Numbered from the stretch's first letter, positions 22,699-35,400 are shown. The stretch: DNA of 64,000 nt from Scytalidium lignicola (GCA_002812745.2 NCSJ02000171.1:1-64000), one strand, 5' to 3'. Numbers and translations are program-made. Notes: generated from the sequence alone by a model not told the origin.

Positions 22699-23305
22699 TC
22701 ATCGTGCGGCCCAAGCGAAGTTGGTTCCCATACCTAAGCCACTACTCCTTCCTTCATTGACAGGTCTTTTCGCCACCTGTCCTTGCTTTCTCACTCCATC
22801 AACGACGTGATCCAACTGTGTTTCAACCACAACACCACCTACAACCATTTCTCCAAGGACAGCATGCAGCGTCTCGAAGTTGAAGATCAGGTCCAGTTCA
22901 CAGACATTCTCGAATAACCTATCCAGAGCCTCCACATATACCTGAATCAGATCAATGAGAGCTAGAGGCGACTCAGTCGAGGTGGAGATAATTATAAAAT
23001 AGAGCGTAGCATAATGTCTGTATGTTACGAGAGACGGAACATCGTTATGGGGTTCTGAAGATGTATGTGAGGTACCGCTGGAGGCAAGGAGCGGTGGTAA
23101 AGGGAGGAAGTTGCACGCTCCGGCAGGTCGGTTATACACGAGAGTAAAGATCTCTGAGATTAGTCGTTGTTGGACACTGGTTTCCTATATAAGTTTCAGA
23201 AGCAGGGACTATGTGCACGAGACGTGAGGCACGAACCAGTTGAGTGTAGAATTTCGTCAGCCTTGGCTGGCCCGCATTATTGAAGACCAGAAAAGCGTTT
23301 AGCAT
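22699..23305 (-). CDS. APS3: AP-3 adaptor complex sigma subunit
   Basis: Small subunit of the AP-3 clathrin-adaptor-like complex, which sorts cargo from Golgi/endosomes to the vacuole. Two exons (23237-23305, 22699-23184; 52-nt intron) give 184 aa in frame. The N-terminus MLNAFLVFNNAGQPRLTKFY and the core YRHYATLYFIIISTSTES plus LDLIQVYVEALDRLFENV are diagnostic of the sigma/longin fold. The C-terminal tail (GQVAKRPVNEGR) is fungal. It is divergent from the frataxin gene with 344 bp between the starts. Confidence 0.95.
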
Positions 23306-23649
23306 TATACCTGCCGTAGAGAAATTTCTAACCTCGGAACGTCTCCTTTTGTACCGCTGGCGTTGTGATCAAGAAACTTTTCCTATCCGCGTGGGGTCGA
23401 GAGGCTCAATCAGTGCGTAGGCATTTGAGGTTCGAATGACGTGCTGCAAAGCGTTGCATTCCGAGGCCAAGCGACGGTGTGGGGAGCTGGAGCTTGTTTC
23501 CTAACCGCAGTTTCGTATGTTTGTTCTAGAGCTTCCATACTTCTATAGAAACACCCGTTCCAAAACAATTGACCACCTGTCGCTCATTTCAATACATCAG
23601 AAACAATCCTTGTTAGCAAATTGGTCATCCATTTCTCCAAAGCTACAAG
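23306..23649. promoter_or_regulatory. Divergent promoter, APS3 and frataxin
   Basis: 344 bp between two start codons facing away from each other, so it must hold both promoters. No specific site is recognised. Confidence 0.5.
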
Positions 23650-24370
23650 ATGACTCGCAGCGCAATCTCCAAAGTCACGCAGTCTGTCACACGCCAAGGT
23701 CGCCTTTTCGTACCTCAGCGAACCTCATCAGTAGCCGCATTCCACACATTTCGTCAATTAACAGTGCCAACCCGGTACCAGAGTTTTTGGATTGCCCCGA
23801 AATATACTCAGAGATCATTCTCATCGACAAGGCCGCCTTTAAAAGGCCTTTCGCCCGAGTCAGAGGACCCGAAGCCAAGGGAACCCCAGCAGCAAGAGTT
23901 CCTCAAGACGCCCGCTGAGCTGACTATTCAAGAGTACAATGAATTGTCTGATGAGTACTTGAACAACATAGTGGAGAAGTTCGAAGAACTACAGGAGTTG
24001 AGGGACGATGTTGATGTTGAATACAGCGTATGAAATTTCTTAAATGTGCTAGATTCTCTAGGAATCTCTTGCTGATATTCCGAGACTTTAGGCTGGCGTT
24101 TTAACTCTCACATTTCCACCGAATGGCACATATGTTATCAATAAGCAGCCTCCGAATAAACAGATCTGGCTCTCTTCTCCATTAAGCGGTCCGAAACGGT
24201 ATGATTTTGTCATCATCGGTGATAGTCAACGATCGAAGGAGGGAACTGGATCGGGAGGATGGGTTTATTTACGAGATGAGTCTACGTTGGATAGCTTGCT
24301 CCTAAAGGAATTGGGAGTTCAGCTAGGTCCCGACCCTAAAGCGGTACCAAATCCGGAAGTTGCGGAGTAA
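23650..24370 (+). CDS. YFH1: Frataxin, mitochondrial
   Basis: Mitochondrial iron-binding protein that supports Fe-S cluster assembly on the ISU scaffold. Exons 23650-24027 and 24092-24370 (64-nt intron) give 218 aa. The first about 75 residues are basic and Ser/Arg-rich, a typical import presequence. The mature domain starts near [25 protein letters not shown], with the acidic first helix that binds iron, then [20 protein letters not shown] and [16 protein letters not shown], the conserved sheet. The longer open frame from 23517 is in another frame and is not used. Confidence 0.95.
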
Positions 24371-24809
24371 ACACCGACAGTTTTAAAGATCCTCAAAGAT
24401 TGGGTTAAGTCGATTTATTGGACGGCTTTGAATCATTTCGACCCTCTATCTAAATGATCGATGTCCACTTTTAGGACTTTGTTTCCCCAGAAACAATTAG
24501 CATGTCTGCCTTCCATGGCGAAGTGTGTTTCCATTCCCCGAACCCTGCTCTTGAGCTCAATGTAGGCTTGAAATGTACTTTATCCGCAAGTTTCATCCAC
24601 TCTTGCATATGATATTTCCGTTATTCATCCATCCCCTTCCTCTTGAATCGACTGTCCAGCTGCTTTTGAGTGGGCTTCAAAACTTGGCGAACTGTCAAGA
24701 GCCAGTGTATCGGAGTTTATGTGCTTAAGTGGCTACTACAAACAATAGTTTTGCAATAAATGATCCCCAAGTGTGTATGACTACAGTTCACTGTAGCATT
24801 CAAACATTT
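24371..24809. other. Intergenic stretch
   Basis: 439 bp between convergent frataxin and DPH3. 3' flanks only; no gene seen. Confidence 0.5.
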
Positions 24810-25127
24810 TCAGGCTGCAACAGCTACCTGGGCAGCTTCCTGCTTCTTTGTTTCTAATTCTTCTGGTTTTGGCAAGTCATCCTAAATGGAAAATGATCAA
24901 TTTTTATCCAGAAACCGATGTGAACTGCAATACGAGCTTACCACCTCAAAAATAACTCTGATCATTAGACTACAACTCGGGCATACAGCAATATCCTCGC
25001 TGTCTCTCAAATCTGCAATAGCGATCTCGAAACGATCGCCACATGGACATGGATAGTGATATATCTCAAGGACAGGATCGTAGGTCATGTCCTCGATTTC
25101 AATCTCATCATAAATGTTTTCCGCCAT
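24810..25127 (-). CDS. DPH3: Diphthamide biosynthesis protein 3 (Kti11)
   Basis: Small CSL-type zinc protein that donates electrons to the Dph1-Dph2 radical enzyme in diphthamide formation on EF2 and works with Elongator. Exons 24942-25127 and 24810-24881 (60-nt intron) give 85 aa, as expected. Zinc ligands lie in [12 protein letters not shown] and [13 protein letters not shown]. The second exon adds only the acidic, Ala-rich tail starting [10 protein letters not shown]. It is divergent from the peroxisomal ABC transporter. Confidence 0.96.
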
Positions 25128-25691
25128 GTTACGACGATATCCACGAAACGGGTTTGCTTATGCTAAACAATCTCAAAGGGTGGCGGGGTTCAAGTCGAGA
25201 AAATTATTGATGGTGCCTTAGATGAAACTTTTCTCAGGCCACAAGCTCTACGATAGAAACCACGTGATCTTGTGCATTTGATTCAACTACCTACAAAGTA
25301 AATCTAAGATATTATAAAATTCATACATTTAATTTAACTTCCTCTAATTCTAACATAGGTTGTTATTTCATACTGCAGCTAACTTGGATCCTTTGATCCA
25401 AAGAGTGTCAGCATTAGAAGAAATGCATTTACCCCAGGTTTCGGCATGTGAAAGTACCAAGGTACACCTCCACACCCTTGTCGGCCGAGGAAGTGCGAAC
25501 TATGACCACTTACCAGCTTACTACCTACGTAGTTGCAACTCGGTATCCTCGCTCATCAATCCGACCAAACACTCTCATGATATCAATTTGGTATCCATGA
25601 GTTTCGTATTTCCACCTATATCGAGGTGCACTTTTTGAGAGCTTGGCTTGACCTCGGCGTTCCGGCCAGCGTTAAGCCCAGGTTCTCCAAG
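25128..25691. promoter_or_regulatory. Divergent promoter, DPH3 and ABC transporter
   Basis: 564 bp between the starts. A CACGTGA site lies at 25261-25267. The open frame at 25360-25638 is probably an upstream-leader chance frame. Confidence 0.45.
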
Positions 25692-27973
25692 ATGGCAGCT
25701 CAGTCAAAATTAAGGCTTTTGCCTCCGGACAGGACAATCAAAGGCATCATATCAAAATTCACCGCACTCTACCTCAAGCATCGAACGAAAATCTCACGAA
25801 CGATCTACCTTACCCTCTTTTTTGCGCTCTTGAACCGTATTAGATCAGCAATCTCTGAACAAAAGGCCGCTGCTGCGCGTCAAGCAGATGTACGGCAAAG
25901 AGGGGCTACAATTCTAGGACGAAACGAATCCACAAAGAGGCAGAAGGTTGAACTGAACCGAGAATTCTTCAGAAACTTGATACGACTTTTGAAAATCTGT
26001 ATCCCGGGATGGAGGAGCAAGGAGTTCCGGTTACTGATCAGCCACAGCATATTCCTGGTCATACGCACCTTAATCAGCTTGAAGGTTGCTGCTATGGATG
26101 GCGCATTGGTGTCAAGTTTAGTTAGAGGCAAAGGTAGAGACTTTCTAATTGGCATAGTATGGTGGATGCTCATAGCCATTCCTGCCACCTTTACGAACTC
26201 GATGCTTTCTTACCACCAATGCAAGCTTTCTTTGCAATATCGAACTAGATTAACGAACTATATACACGAAAAATATCTCTCGAACATGACCTTCTACTCT
26301 CTCTCAGCCCTGGATGATCGAATAAAGAATGCTGATCAACTCATAACGGTTGATGTCTCGAAATTTGCCAACAGCTTGGCTGAATTATACGGAAACTTAG
26401 CGAAACCGACACTGGATATGTTAATATATAACTACTCTCTTTCAAAGAGTGTAGGTGGTGAGGGATTATTCTTTATGTCGTTGTTAGTGCAATTATCAGC
26501 GAATATTATGCGGGCTTTAACCCCTCCTTTTGGAAAATATGTAGCCGATGAAGCTCGATTGGAGGGCGAGTTCCGCTTTCAACATTCCAGGTTAATCGAC
26601 TACAGCGAAGAGGTCGCTCTTTATAGTGGCCATGAAGCAGAAAAGGACACTTTAGATAAGGGTTATTTCACCCTCATCAAGCATGTAAATTGTATATATA
26701 CCTTCCCAGACTCTCATGTCATCTTAACTGACTTCATTTCTAGATATTTTAAGGCGACGGTTTACGCACGGGGTAATGGAGGTAAGTTCTACGTCTGTCA
26801 GTTCTCATATTCAAATATTGATCATGCGGAACAGGATTTTATAATAAAATATGTTTGGGGAGCGCTCGGACTTATTCTATGTAGTGTTCCAGTTTTCTTC
26901 AAAGTTCCAGGAGTGACTGCGACTACTATGGGTGATAGAACAGAAAGTTTCGTCACCAATCGAAGATTGCTATTATCAAGCTCAGATGCTTTCGGGCGTG
27001 TGATGTTCTCCTACAAGGAAATCACAGAGCTAGCCGGGTATACTTCGCGAGTTGCCACTCTTCTTGAAGTGATGGATGACATCAAAGCTGGTCATTTTGA
27101 GAAAACACTTGCTTCGGAGGGTAATACCGATGAGGTGTCGGAGCTGATGAAAGGTCGGGGTACTGTCATTGAAAGTGAGGATATCGAGTTTATCAATGTG
27201 TAAGTCTCCTGGATCTCTAGCGTATACCACATTCTAATAGTTCTAGTCCAATTATCACGCCTGGAGGAAGTATACTTGTGAGGGAATTATCATTCTCAAT
27301 GAAACGTGGAGATCACGTTCTTGTTGTAGGACCTAATGGATGCGGGAAATCCTCCCTTTTCCGCATCTTGGGTGGGCTGTGGCCTGTCTACGCAGGTACA
27401 GTTCGAAAGCCACCTCTTTCTCAGGTTTTCTATGTACCGCAACGACCATATCTGAGTGCCGGTTCTCTTCGTGAACAAATCATTTATCCTGACTCACTAC
27501 GTATAATGCGTAGCAAAGGTATAACTGATGATGATCTTCTCGGTATCCTCCGTATCCTTGACCTTGATCATCTTGTTAGCACTTTCCCAAATGGCTGGGA
27601 CGCTGAGGCAGAATGGCGCGATGTATTGTCTGGTGGATTACAACAGCGAGTCGCGATGGCACGTCTCTTCTACAATGCGCCGAAATATGCAATTCTCGAT
27701 GAATGCACTTCGAGCGTCACCTTAGAGATGGAAAAAGTCATGTACGATCATGCTAAGGCTCTTAATATCACATTAATGACTGTAAGCCACCGAAGGAGTC
27801 TGTGGAAATACCATAGTAAGATATTGCAGTTTGATGGACAAGGTCACTACATCTTCACAACATTGGATGCGGAAAAGAGATTAGCGTTAGAGGATGAGAA
27901 GGAGGAACTAGAGTTGCAGCTGAGGCAGATTCCGGAAATAGAGAGGAGGATTGCGGAATTAACAGCCGCATAA
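25692..27973 (+). CDS. Peroxisomal ABC half-transporter, ABCD family
   Basis: Half-transporter that with a partner imports long-chain acyl-CoA into peroxisomes for beta-oxidation (PXA1/PXA2, human ALDP family). Exons 25692-26691, 26744-26781, 26835-27199 and 27247-27973 sum to 2130 nt (709 aa). The second exon is only 38 nt. The N-terminal half has the ABC_membrane_2 domain, with the family stretch [15 protein letters not shown] and an [13 protein letters not shown] loop. The nucleotide-binding domain has Walker [10 protein letters not shown], signature LSGGLQQR and Walker [10 protein letters not shown], all intact; the switch His is in [13 protein letters not shown] chose the internal [10 protein letters not shown] start rather than the longer frame from 25626 on family grounds. 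I cannot say whether it is the PXA1 or PXA2 orthologue. Confidence 0.93.
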
Positions 27974-28698
27974 AGTGTAGAAAATATGTATGGAGGCAAG
28001 ATTTCTGGGTGTTAATTGTAATAATGCATTGATACGGCGCCTTAGGTCACGAATAACAGGTAAAAAGACATTGTTTATGAAATACTATTGCATATATACA
28101 GCTCTTAGATAGCAATGACCCAATCAACATTTAGTGTGCAACTTCACCGCAAATGGAATGATATGTTGCACAGTCTACCAAAACAGAATAGCCCTACATA
28201 CCAAGTGAGTATCTCAATCTACTCAGGGTAATGTTGTCCATAGACTGAGTTGATTGCATATATAGCATATAACTATGTTTAGCGGTAGTAAGCTAACCAG
28301 GCTTCCTTCAATAAGCCGATTCCCTACTTTCTATATTACTCCTATAGAAGATATTTCAAGACCTGAAAGATCATGACCATAATACAACAAAGATATTTGT
28401 TTCTTCTCACTCCTGGGTATCCATTAAACCAAAAATCCACCATCCATATTTATATGCAGAAATATGAAAATTAAACCCGAAGCTATAAAATTAATCAGAG
28501 AGTCATAAAGCCGTAACTTCATGCCTAGCCAAAATTCAAGCACCTTTTCTACGGTACTTAGGACCTTTTTTGAAGGATCTTAACCAATACCAAGGCTAAT
28601 CCCACAGAAGACTTAAGCTCGCCTTTCATTCCACTTAGCAGTTATTAAAATGATGTCTATACAGGGAATAGAGTCGTCGTTTGAAGCCTTTAAAGTGA
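27974..28698. other. Intergenic stretch
   Basis: 725 bp between convergent genes. No gene, repeat or RNA seen. Confidence 0.5.
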
Positions 28699-29376
28699 TC
28701 AACTCCCTATAGACGCAGATGCAGAACCAGAAACCTCTAAGCTAGAAACATTCGTAGTTGTTGCCGATCCACCCGTTATCTCTTGCGATTCAGCATGTGG
28801 TTGTGCAACCTCGGAATTCTTTCCTTCACCATCTAATTGACTTGTGCCTCCCATCGCAGTATCGCCATCCTGATCTCTAGGCGTGTCTGTTTCGCCTGCA
28901 TGTGGAACGGGCGCATCCGCAGCAGGGACCGAATCATGGCCGGCATCATGCTCTCCGCCATGTTCTTCATCAGTATCACTCTCCGTCTCCGTACTCCACT
29001 CACTATCCCCCTCACTTCCCTCTTCAACCAACCTTAAAGTCTCCTCCACTACCAAAAAGTCCCTCTCTAACATCTCCGCCCAATTCTGCACATCCCCCAA
29101 CTCCTTGACTTTCCTGCCTCCCTCGGCCGCCAGTTTCTTCAGCCTCTCCGTCTCCTTTCTCAATCCATCCGTAGCTTTGACTAGATCTTTCTGTTGCTTA
29201 TCTAGCACGGCTGAGTTGGCGTGGAGGTTTTGCGCTCGCGATCGTAGGTTGGCGTCTAGAGATGAGCCGATATTGCTCATTGAAGCCTCGAGCGCAGCGC
29301 GGGCTTCAGCAACTTGTCGCGCCGATTCGGGGACCGGCGATCGGGGAGAAGTTGGTTGGGAAGAGGAGGATGCCAT
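28699..29376 (-). CDS. BLS1: BLOC-1 complex subunit 1 (GCN5L1/BLS1 family)
   Basis: 225-aa single-exon protein. Residues about 22-120 match the GCN5L1 domain: ALEASMSNIGSSLDANLRSR, then a coiled coil and VKELGDVQNWAEMLERDFLV, the most conserved part. In yeast BLOC-1 acts in endosomal maturation and Rab5 control. The C-terminal half is an acidic, low-complexity tail (runs of Glu, Asp, Ser and Gly) longer than in yeast, and probably disordered. No intron is needed. The assignment rests on the central motif; the tail is not informative. Confidence 0.85.
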   Translation of the reverse strand: MASSSSQPTSPRSPVPESARQVAEARAALEASMSNIGSSLDANLRSRAQNLHANSAVLDKQQKDLVKATDGLRKETERLKKLAAEGGRKVKELGDVQNWAEMLERDFLVVEETLRLVEEGSEGDSEWSTETESDTDEEHGGEHDAGHDSVPAADAPVPHAGETDTPRDQDGDTAMGGTSQLDGEGKNSEVAQPHAESQEITGGSATTTNVSSLEVSGSASASIGS

Positions 29377-29852
29377 TTTAATTCGTGATATTGCTCTCTC
29401 CCTCTTTGATGGTATTTCTGTATATAAGTGAGGGGTAGCTTGCGCCTATGACAAGCGTCTGCTTTAATGCGCAATCCAGTAACTAAGTAAATCCGTGTTT
29501 TATAATGGTTCAAAATTTAGAGAGCATTAGATATCTATGATAAGTTGAATACTTGGTGAGAAGTGATGCTGTAGGAAAGTGCAGCTGCTAGGTTTTAACT
29601 TGTTAATCAAAGGTAGAGCTCCTCGCTGCGGGGTAGCCAATCAAGCATTGACCGGGGTATCTCTGTTACTTCTTCTCTCTTCTGCTACGAATATCACTCA
29701 TTCATATTAGAGATATATAGGACATAGTGCTTTCTTAAATTTATATGATGTATTTTTTTCCTGACCGTCATGTTATATAAAAAGCTAAGAAAGTAGCCCT
29801 TTTTGATGTGTCTACAGAAGTACCCACATACGCCAAATGCAGATGAAATAAT
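29377..29852. other. Intergenic, BLS1 promoter and RPS8 3' flank
   Basis: 476 bp between two minus-strand genes: RPS8 ends at 29853 and BLS1 starts at 29376. No further gene. Confidence 0.5.
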
Positions 29853-30653
29853 CTACCTGCGGAGTTGACGTTGGTAGAAAGCCAATTCCTCGCCTTCCAG
29901 AATGTAACCATCGACACGTCCGCTTTGTCCGGGTCTAGATGAAACAACAGCGTACAGACGACCAGCCTCGAACTGCCTCTCAAGAGCCGCCTCAACCTTT
30001 CCTTGAGCAGCAATTCGCTCAGCCTGCTTCTTCTCAACAGACTTGCTCTTCTTCTCTTGCTCAGTTTGTTCACCAGCCTTCTGTTGGCGTCTTCGTCCCA
30101 AGGTTACTCCGTAGTGGGCCTCGTACCATTGTCTGAATGGTGCGGCATCGACTTGGACAACGGCTATCGTGCGTAAGTATCCATTTGTAGCTAATTCTCA
30201 TGGATATGAATGTCTAAATACGAACCTGACTTGGTAAGGGTGTTTGTTCGCACCAACTCGTTGTTGGAAGGATGGAAGGCGACAACAATAACACGGACCT
30301 TTCGCGCAATGCCCTCGGAACCCCACTGGTAAGGAGAAGCATTAGTTTCCTTCAAGATGTATGTCACAGGTGGTATAGGGGACCTACCGAGAAGTTACCG
30401 GCTTCAAGGCGCAGGGCACGGTACTTGCGGTTACCACCACGGGTACGGACAAGATGGATTCTCTTTGTTCCGATACGGGTGCCCGCTTCTTGTCGACCGG
30501 CTTCGAAAACGCGCTTCTTCCCTGATGAAATATTTAGTCTTCAGGTCGGAACATGATGTCAAATGACACATGGGTTTTCTACTACGCACGGTAATAGGAT
30601 CTCTTAGCACCAGTAGCGGCGCGCTTGTGACGACTATCACGGCTGATACCCAT
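29853..30653 (-). CDS. RPS8: 40S ribosomal protein eS8
   Basis: Small-subunit ribosomal protein. Four exons (30590-30653, 30388-30521, 30226-30325, 29853-30163) sum to 609 nt, 202 aa, the standard fungal length. Start [17 protein letters not shown], middle [20 protein letters not shown], and the C-terminal [23 protein letters not shown] stretch are diagnostic. The last exon contains [11 protein letters not shown] and ends QRQLRR. A CACGTGA motif (on the gene strand) lies about 440 bp upstream at 31093-31099. Confidence 0.96.
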
Positions 30654-31742
30654 GATTGCGGTTTCTGTAGATAATCAAAAATGTTAGCAAATCTGAGATC
30701 AAGCGGGCGAAAGGCTAGAAAGGTAGATAAGGTTCAAAAACGTGGAATGATACTTAGAAGCTCGCCAGATCCATCAAAAATACAACTGCAAGTAATCATC
30801 GGTCAAGAGGAACTCCATATGAATTTCCTAGGACTGAGTTTCTGTTGGACCTCACAGACAATTCCCACACGATTCATTCTTGCTTGCATTGTCGATGGTC
30901 GAGGTTGCTTCAATCGCATCATCCCTAGTCTTTCTATCTCAATCTGGAGCATACGGACCTGATGATTCGAAGGTTCACCAGAACAATCGTTGTTGTCGAG
31001 CGTTGGTCGTTGGAGTCAAGTTCGCCGGAATTTGAATTTCGAACAAATGGAAATTTACAAGAGCCAATGCTAAGCGAGAGTTAAGAGTGTGATCACGTGC
31101 AAAATAGGGCTTAACAACATCCACTTCTGCCTCAATCGCAAGGCATCAATATCAAAGAGGCTCAGAGGCTGCGAGGGAACTTATCAACAAGTTACTCATA
31201 ATTAACTTAAGGCAAAGTACCTTACGTATGATGGTGAAGCAACTTCTATTCTGATCTTCATAACCCTTACTCTCCTCCCCCATTTCTTCCAAAATACTGC
31301 TCTGGACCTACCATTTTTGAGAGTATTGTTCAATTAAATCTCTTAATTTAGCAACCCTTCTGCACAGTAATATGTTAATCTAGAGTTGTTTTACTTCTCT
31401 CTTATTTGCTAGCCTTGGTAAGGAAATTAATAGATTATTACTGTCCTTTGCCAGATTTTCTTACAGTAGTCACCCCGCTGAGCTCGAACCGGGCTACTCC
31501 TGTTTAGTACGAGATCCGCATACCGCCCGGCAGAATGATTCCGGGAGTTACATAATCCCGATGATCTCGGAAGTTCAACAACACCGTTCGATCCTTTAAT
31601 CCAGCTTAGCACAAGAACTGGACTTGCAAATACAGATCCTATAGATAGTGCAGCTCATATACAATCAGGTCTTATTAATTCCCAAAGCCAAAGCACATTC
31701 ATTATTGTCAGATATATCTACATCAGCAATCAGCAATCCGCA
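30654..31742. other. Intergenic, RPS8 and SDHAF4 promoters
   Basis: 1089 bp between divergent genes. Contains the RPS8 5' leader (which may include a non-coding exon) and the SDHAF4 promoter. A GC-richer patch at about 31470-31590 holds a tRNA-like GTTCGAGCTC on the minus strand but does not fold as a tRNA. A CACGTGA site is at 31093-31099. Confidence 0.45.
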
Positions 31743-32237
31743 ATGTCTCGCCTCCCACCACGCTTCCTCCTTCCCTCCTTCCGCCGCACTTTCACGACCA
31801 CTATCCGAGCCCGCGCTCAGCTCCCCTTTAAATCTGGCCCAGCACCGCCACGCCTCCCACCAGAAGAACAAGAAGAGTACGAGCGCCTCGTGCGAGCCTC
31901 GACAGGAGCATTTAGCACACCAAGACCAATAGACTCATCTTCCACAAACTCAGACTCACAAGCGGCAAGACGCACACCACCGCAAATAAATCAATCCCCC
32001 AATTCTTCGCCGTCTTCATCCACAGCAGAGTCTGCCAGCAAGGATGATTTACCCCCGAGTCTTGTAGCCAATGGTGAAGGCGATGAGCTCCACCCGGATA
32101 TTAGACAAGGAGCAAGGCCTGAATTCGAGGGCGATGTTAATCCTAAGACCGGGGAGGTGGGTGGCCCGAAGAATGAGCCATTAAGGTGGGGAGGAGACGG
32201 AGATTGGAGTTATAATGGGCGTGTAACCGATTTTTGA
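31743..32237 (+). CDS. SDH8: Succinate dehydrogenase assembly factor 4, mitochondrial
   Basis: 164-aa single-exon protein. Chaperone of the flavinylated SDH1 subunit during complex II assembly. The N-terminus (RLPPRFLLPSFRRTFTTTIR) is an Arg-rich import presequence. The last 35 residues carry the family signature: DVNPKTGEVGGPKNEPLRWG followed by DWSYNGRVTDF at the very C-terminus. The middle is low-complexity Ser/Pro. Compared with yeast Sdh8 the linker is long, as is usual in filamentous fungi. Confidence 0.94.
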   Translation: MSRLPPRFLLPSFRRTFTTTIRARAQLPFKSGPAPPRLPPEEQEEYERLVRASTGAFSTPRPIDSSSTNSDSQAARRTPPQINQSPNSSPSSSTAESASKDDLPPSLVANGEGDELHPDIRQGARPEFEGDVNPKTGEVGGPKNEPLRWGGDGDWSYNGRVTDF

Positions 32238-32494
32238 AGAACGTTAGAATTGGACCAACGACCAGAAAGGGAATATGTATCATATTATATGAATAATGTA
32301 CAGTATGATGGATTTGCTACTAATTACAATGTAACCAAGAAGTATTGGAGTATAAATAATAAAGAGGGATATATCTGAAATTCTAGCAGACAATAGCTAT
32401 ACTGCGCTATATGACGCACTCCAACCCCTACTCTACAGTTCGTAAACTCCTAATACACAAAACCTCCCATTAGAAGGGTGTAACCTAACACACC

Positions 32495-35400
32495 TTATGC
32501 CACAGAGACAGGCACATTAGTAGCTATCTCCTCCTTAGCAGACCCATCCATTACATCATCTACCCTCTCGCTCGCGGCCCCGTTTTCTTTTGCCGCCCCT
32601 TCATCGGGCTGTTTCTCCTTGTTCCCCTTCTTCCACCAACTCTTCATACCTAAACCCTTAATATTCCCACTAGGCTCTAATACTCCCTCGGGTTCAGAGG
32701 CTCCTTCACCCCTGACAAAACTCTCTTTAAACCCATTACTATACCCATTTATCCTGTTATTTCCATTAACGATCAAATCCCTCCATCCCTCCTCTGCCTC
32801 CAGCTCGGCATCTTCCAGTTCTCTGCTTCTGGCAAGACCGCTACGTGAGATATTACTGTCGACACCATCGACCCATTTGATACTCATGATCATGAAACTG
32901 AGTCCGTCGTGCGTGCTAGTCCAACCGTCGTGTTTACCACCCCATTCACGAGACCGTATGCCGAATCTAGTTGTACTCGAGTATTTCTCTAGAGCGGGTA
33001 GGATGAGCACTGTGACATGTAGATCTAGCTTTGGGGGCGCGGGCATTGGACCTTTCGCGGGGGGTGAAGTTAATGTCGTCCCATCTTCTGGTTGGACTGG
33101 GCCTTTTACAGCATGGCTTTTAGAAGAACTATCATCTAACTCTAAGCCTAGAAGACTGACGTCAACATCTTCAGGCCACTCCCCGCGGAACCAGCCTTGA
33201 TGGATGCAGGCAGCAATTATATCTGAGTCATCAGTATAGATGTCTGTACCCCACACACCTCGGCGAGCGGTGATTTCCTCTCTAGAAGTTGGTGAGAGGT
33301 AAATATGAGGCACCTTAATAGTAAAAGTGCAATTTTCTTGCCCCTCAAACCTTGGCAGAGGAAGGGATGTACTGGCAAAACCACGTGATTCGTGAAGAGA
33401 GCGTCCAGGCGACGGAACACCTCTAGGTTTAAGAATAGCTTGGTAGTAACCATGTCCCAGATGGTTCCGAGCCAGATGTGCAACGGAATCAAGGACTGGT
33501 TGTGAACGAATGGTTGTTTTCGGCAGTGGAATAACTAAGTTCACGGGCTCTGGAGGCTTCACAGGAGTAATGACATGGTGGTGATGTCTAGGTATATGGT
33601 GATGGTGGAGAATAGGAGTTGCAATATCCGGATAGGAGGGGGAGCCTGGGGACGCTTTAGCACCTTTTGATGGTTGCAAGCTGCCTTGTAATGGAGATAA
33701 TCCTTCATCCGGGCCATCTGGCCGATGGTGATGGTGGTGGTGACTAGTTTGTGAATTTAGTTCCTTGACTGGAGATTGAAGTAAAGAGACATACTGATGG
33801 TGATGGTGACTTGGGTGATGGTGATGAAGTTTGGTGCGTTTCGCTCGGCTACTAGGAGTTAATCGACCGTTGCTGCTTTCATCGTCTCCTTTGCTATCCT
33901 CCTCTTTTAGTTTCCTCCGTCTAACACCCCCTCCTCTTGAGGAGGTGCGTGCAAGGCCATGCCCACCATTTCTTTCTGTTGGTGAATCCTGCAGTAGGAG
34001 ACCGTCAAGGTCTTCACGTCGTAATTGCGACGAATTTAGGAACGGCAGTCCTTGTGCACTGGTAGTACTTGGACTCGAAATACTCAGGGAACTGCCTACT
34101 CCACTACCAATACCAGAGAACATCCTTCCAAACTCGCTCTTGATGCCAGGCTCACCACCTGGGACACCTGGCTGGGGTTGTGCACCCTGGACTGCCTGTG
34201 GAAGCGGTGAAGCCCGCCCCTTTCGGTTAATTTCTTGCACTCCCAAGAATCCTCGTTGTTGCATCTGTTGAGGATCTTCGGCGGTTCTCCTAGTAGGCGA
34301 TTCTTGCGGTTGATACTGTCCATTTGGCCTGGATGTGCCGTATACAGGTTGCTGTAACTGCTGCTGTTGTTGCCGCTGCTGCTGTGCTAAACGCTGATGC
34401 TCTTGAATGGAAACATCAAGATGGGAAGCAGGAGGAGAAATATGTTGTGGCGGCATTGATGCCGGTTGAAGGCTGGGAGGATGGCGAGGATCATTTGCTG
34501 GATAAGCTGAAGGGCCAGAATACTGTCTAGTGGGGGTATTGTATTCGTGTCCGTTCATACGTGGTGGTTGCTCTTGGACCCGCCTTTCCGAGGCTGTATT
34601 TGGTCTCTGATGTTCATATCCAGAGCGCATCCATGCAGGTTGCTCTCGTGGCTCAGGTGGCCGATTATAACCACCTTGAGAGTTTCGCTGTGCCATCTGA
34701 TGTGGATACTCTTGATGTACACTAGCAGAGCGTTCAATTCTCTCACGTTCTTCCCGTTCTCTTTGGATAGTCTCTCTTTCCAATCTCTCGCGCTCGGCAT
34801 AAGCATAGGCTTGATCTAGATCTTGTCTTTCTATGAAAGTAGATGGCCGCTGATACAGTGCATCATTCCTCACAGGGCGTTCTAGGGGCCGACTGGTATT
34901 TTCCACCCTTCTTCCGAAAGAATCGCTATGAATCGGCGTGCGGGATGTATCTGCTAAGCGTGACTGCGGGCCATTAAACGCCGGTTGACTATTTGGTCGA
35001 GGAGGAATGGCTGTATTGGGGACTCGGACGGGGCCAGTATCCCTCCTCTCATCAGCAACTGAAACTGATTGAGCCTGGGTTGTCCTTTCTCTATATTGTT
35101 GAGGTGTGTTATATTGATGTGTGTCAGGACTTGCAAAATGCCCACCAGGAGGGGAACCCGCGGAATTAACCCTATTATCCCGCGCCCCATATGGTCTCTG
35201 GTGTTCAGGGGTTTGAGGGCGTCGGAATGGGGTATAATCGGAACTCGCGGTATTTGTGCGAGGAGATGCATGTGTTGGGCCTGGAAATAAAACTGTTGGT
35301 TGAGCAGTCGTGCTCACTGGAGAAGCATATTGAGATGGGGCTTGCTCTCTTGCTGCAGGTGGTCCGCCAAGCATGGACGAAATCGACATGCTACTCCCAC

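Noticed and set aside
28883..29431. 182-codon frame opposite BLS1
   Set aside because: Antisense shadow of an acidic low-complexity exon.
31440..31610. tRNA-like stretch with GTTCGAGCTC on the minus strand
   Set aside because: The T arm does not pair and I could not find an A box or acceptor stem; no tRNA or 5S gene is supported.
32619..33200. 193-codon frame opposite RXT3
   Set aside because: Lies in antisense to a certain coding exon; a shadow of Ser/Pro-rich codons.
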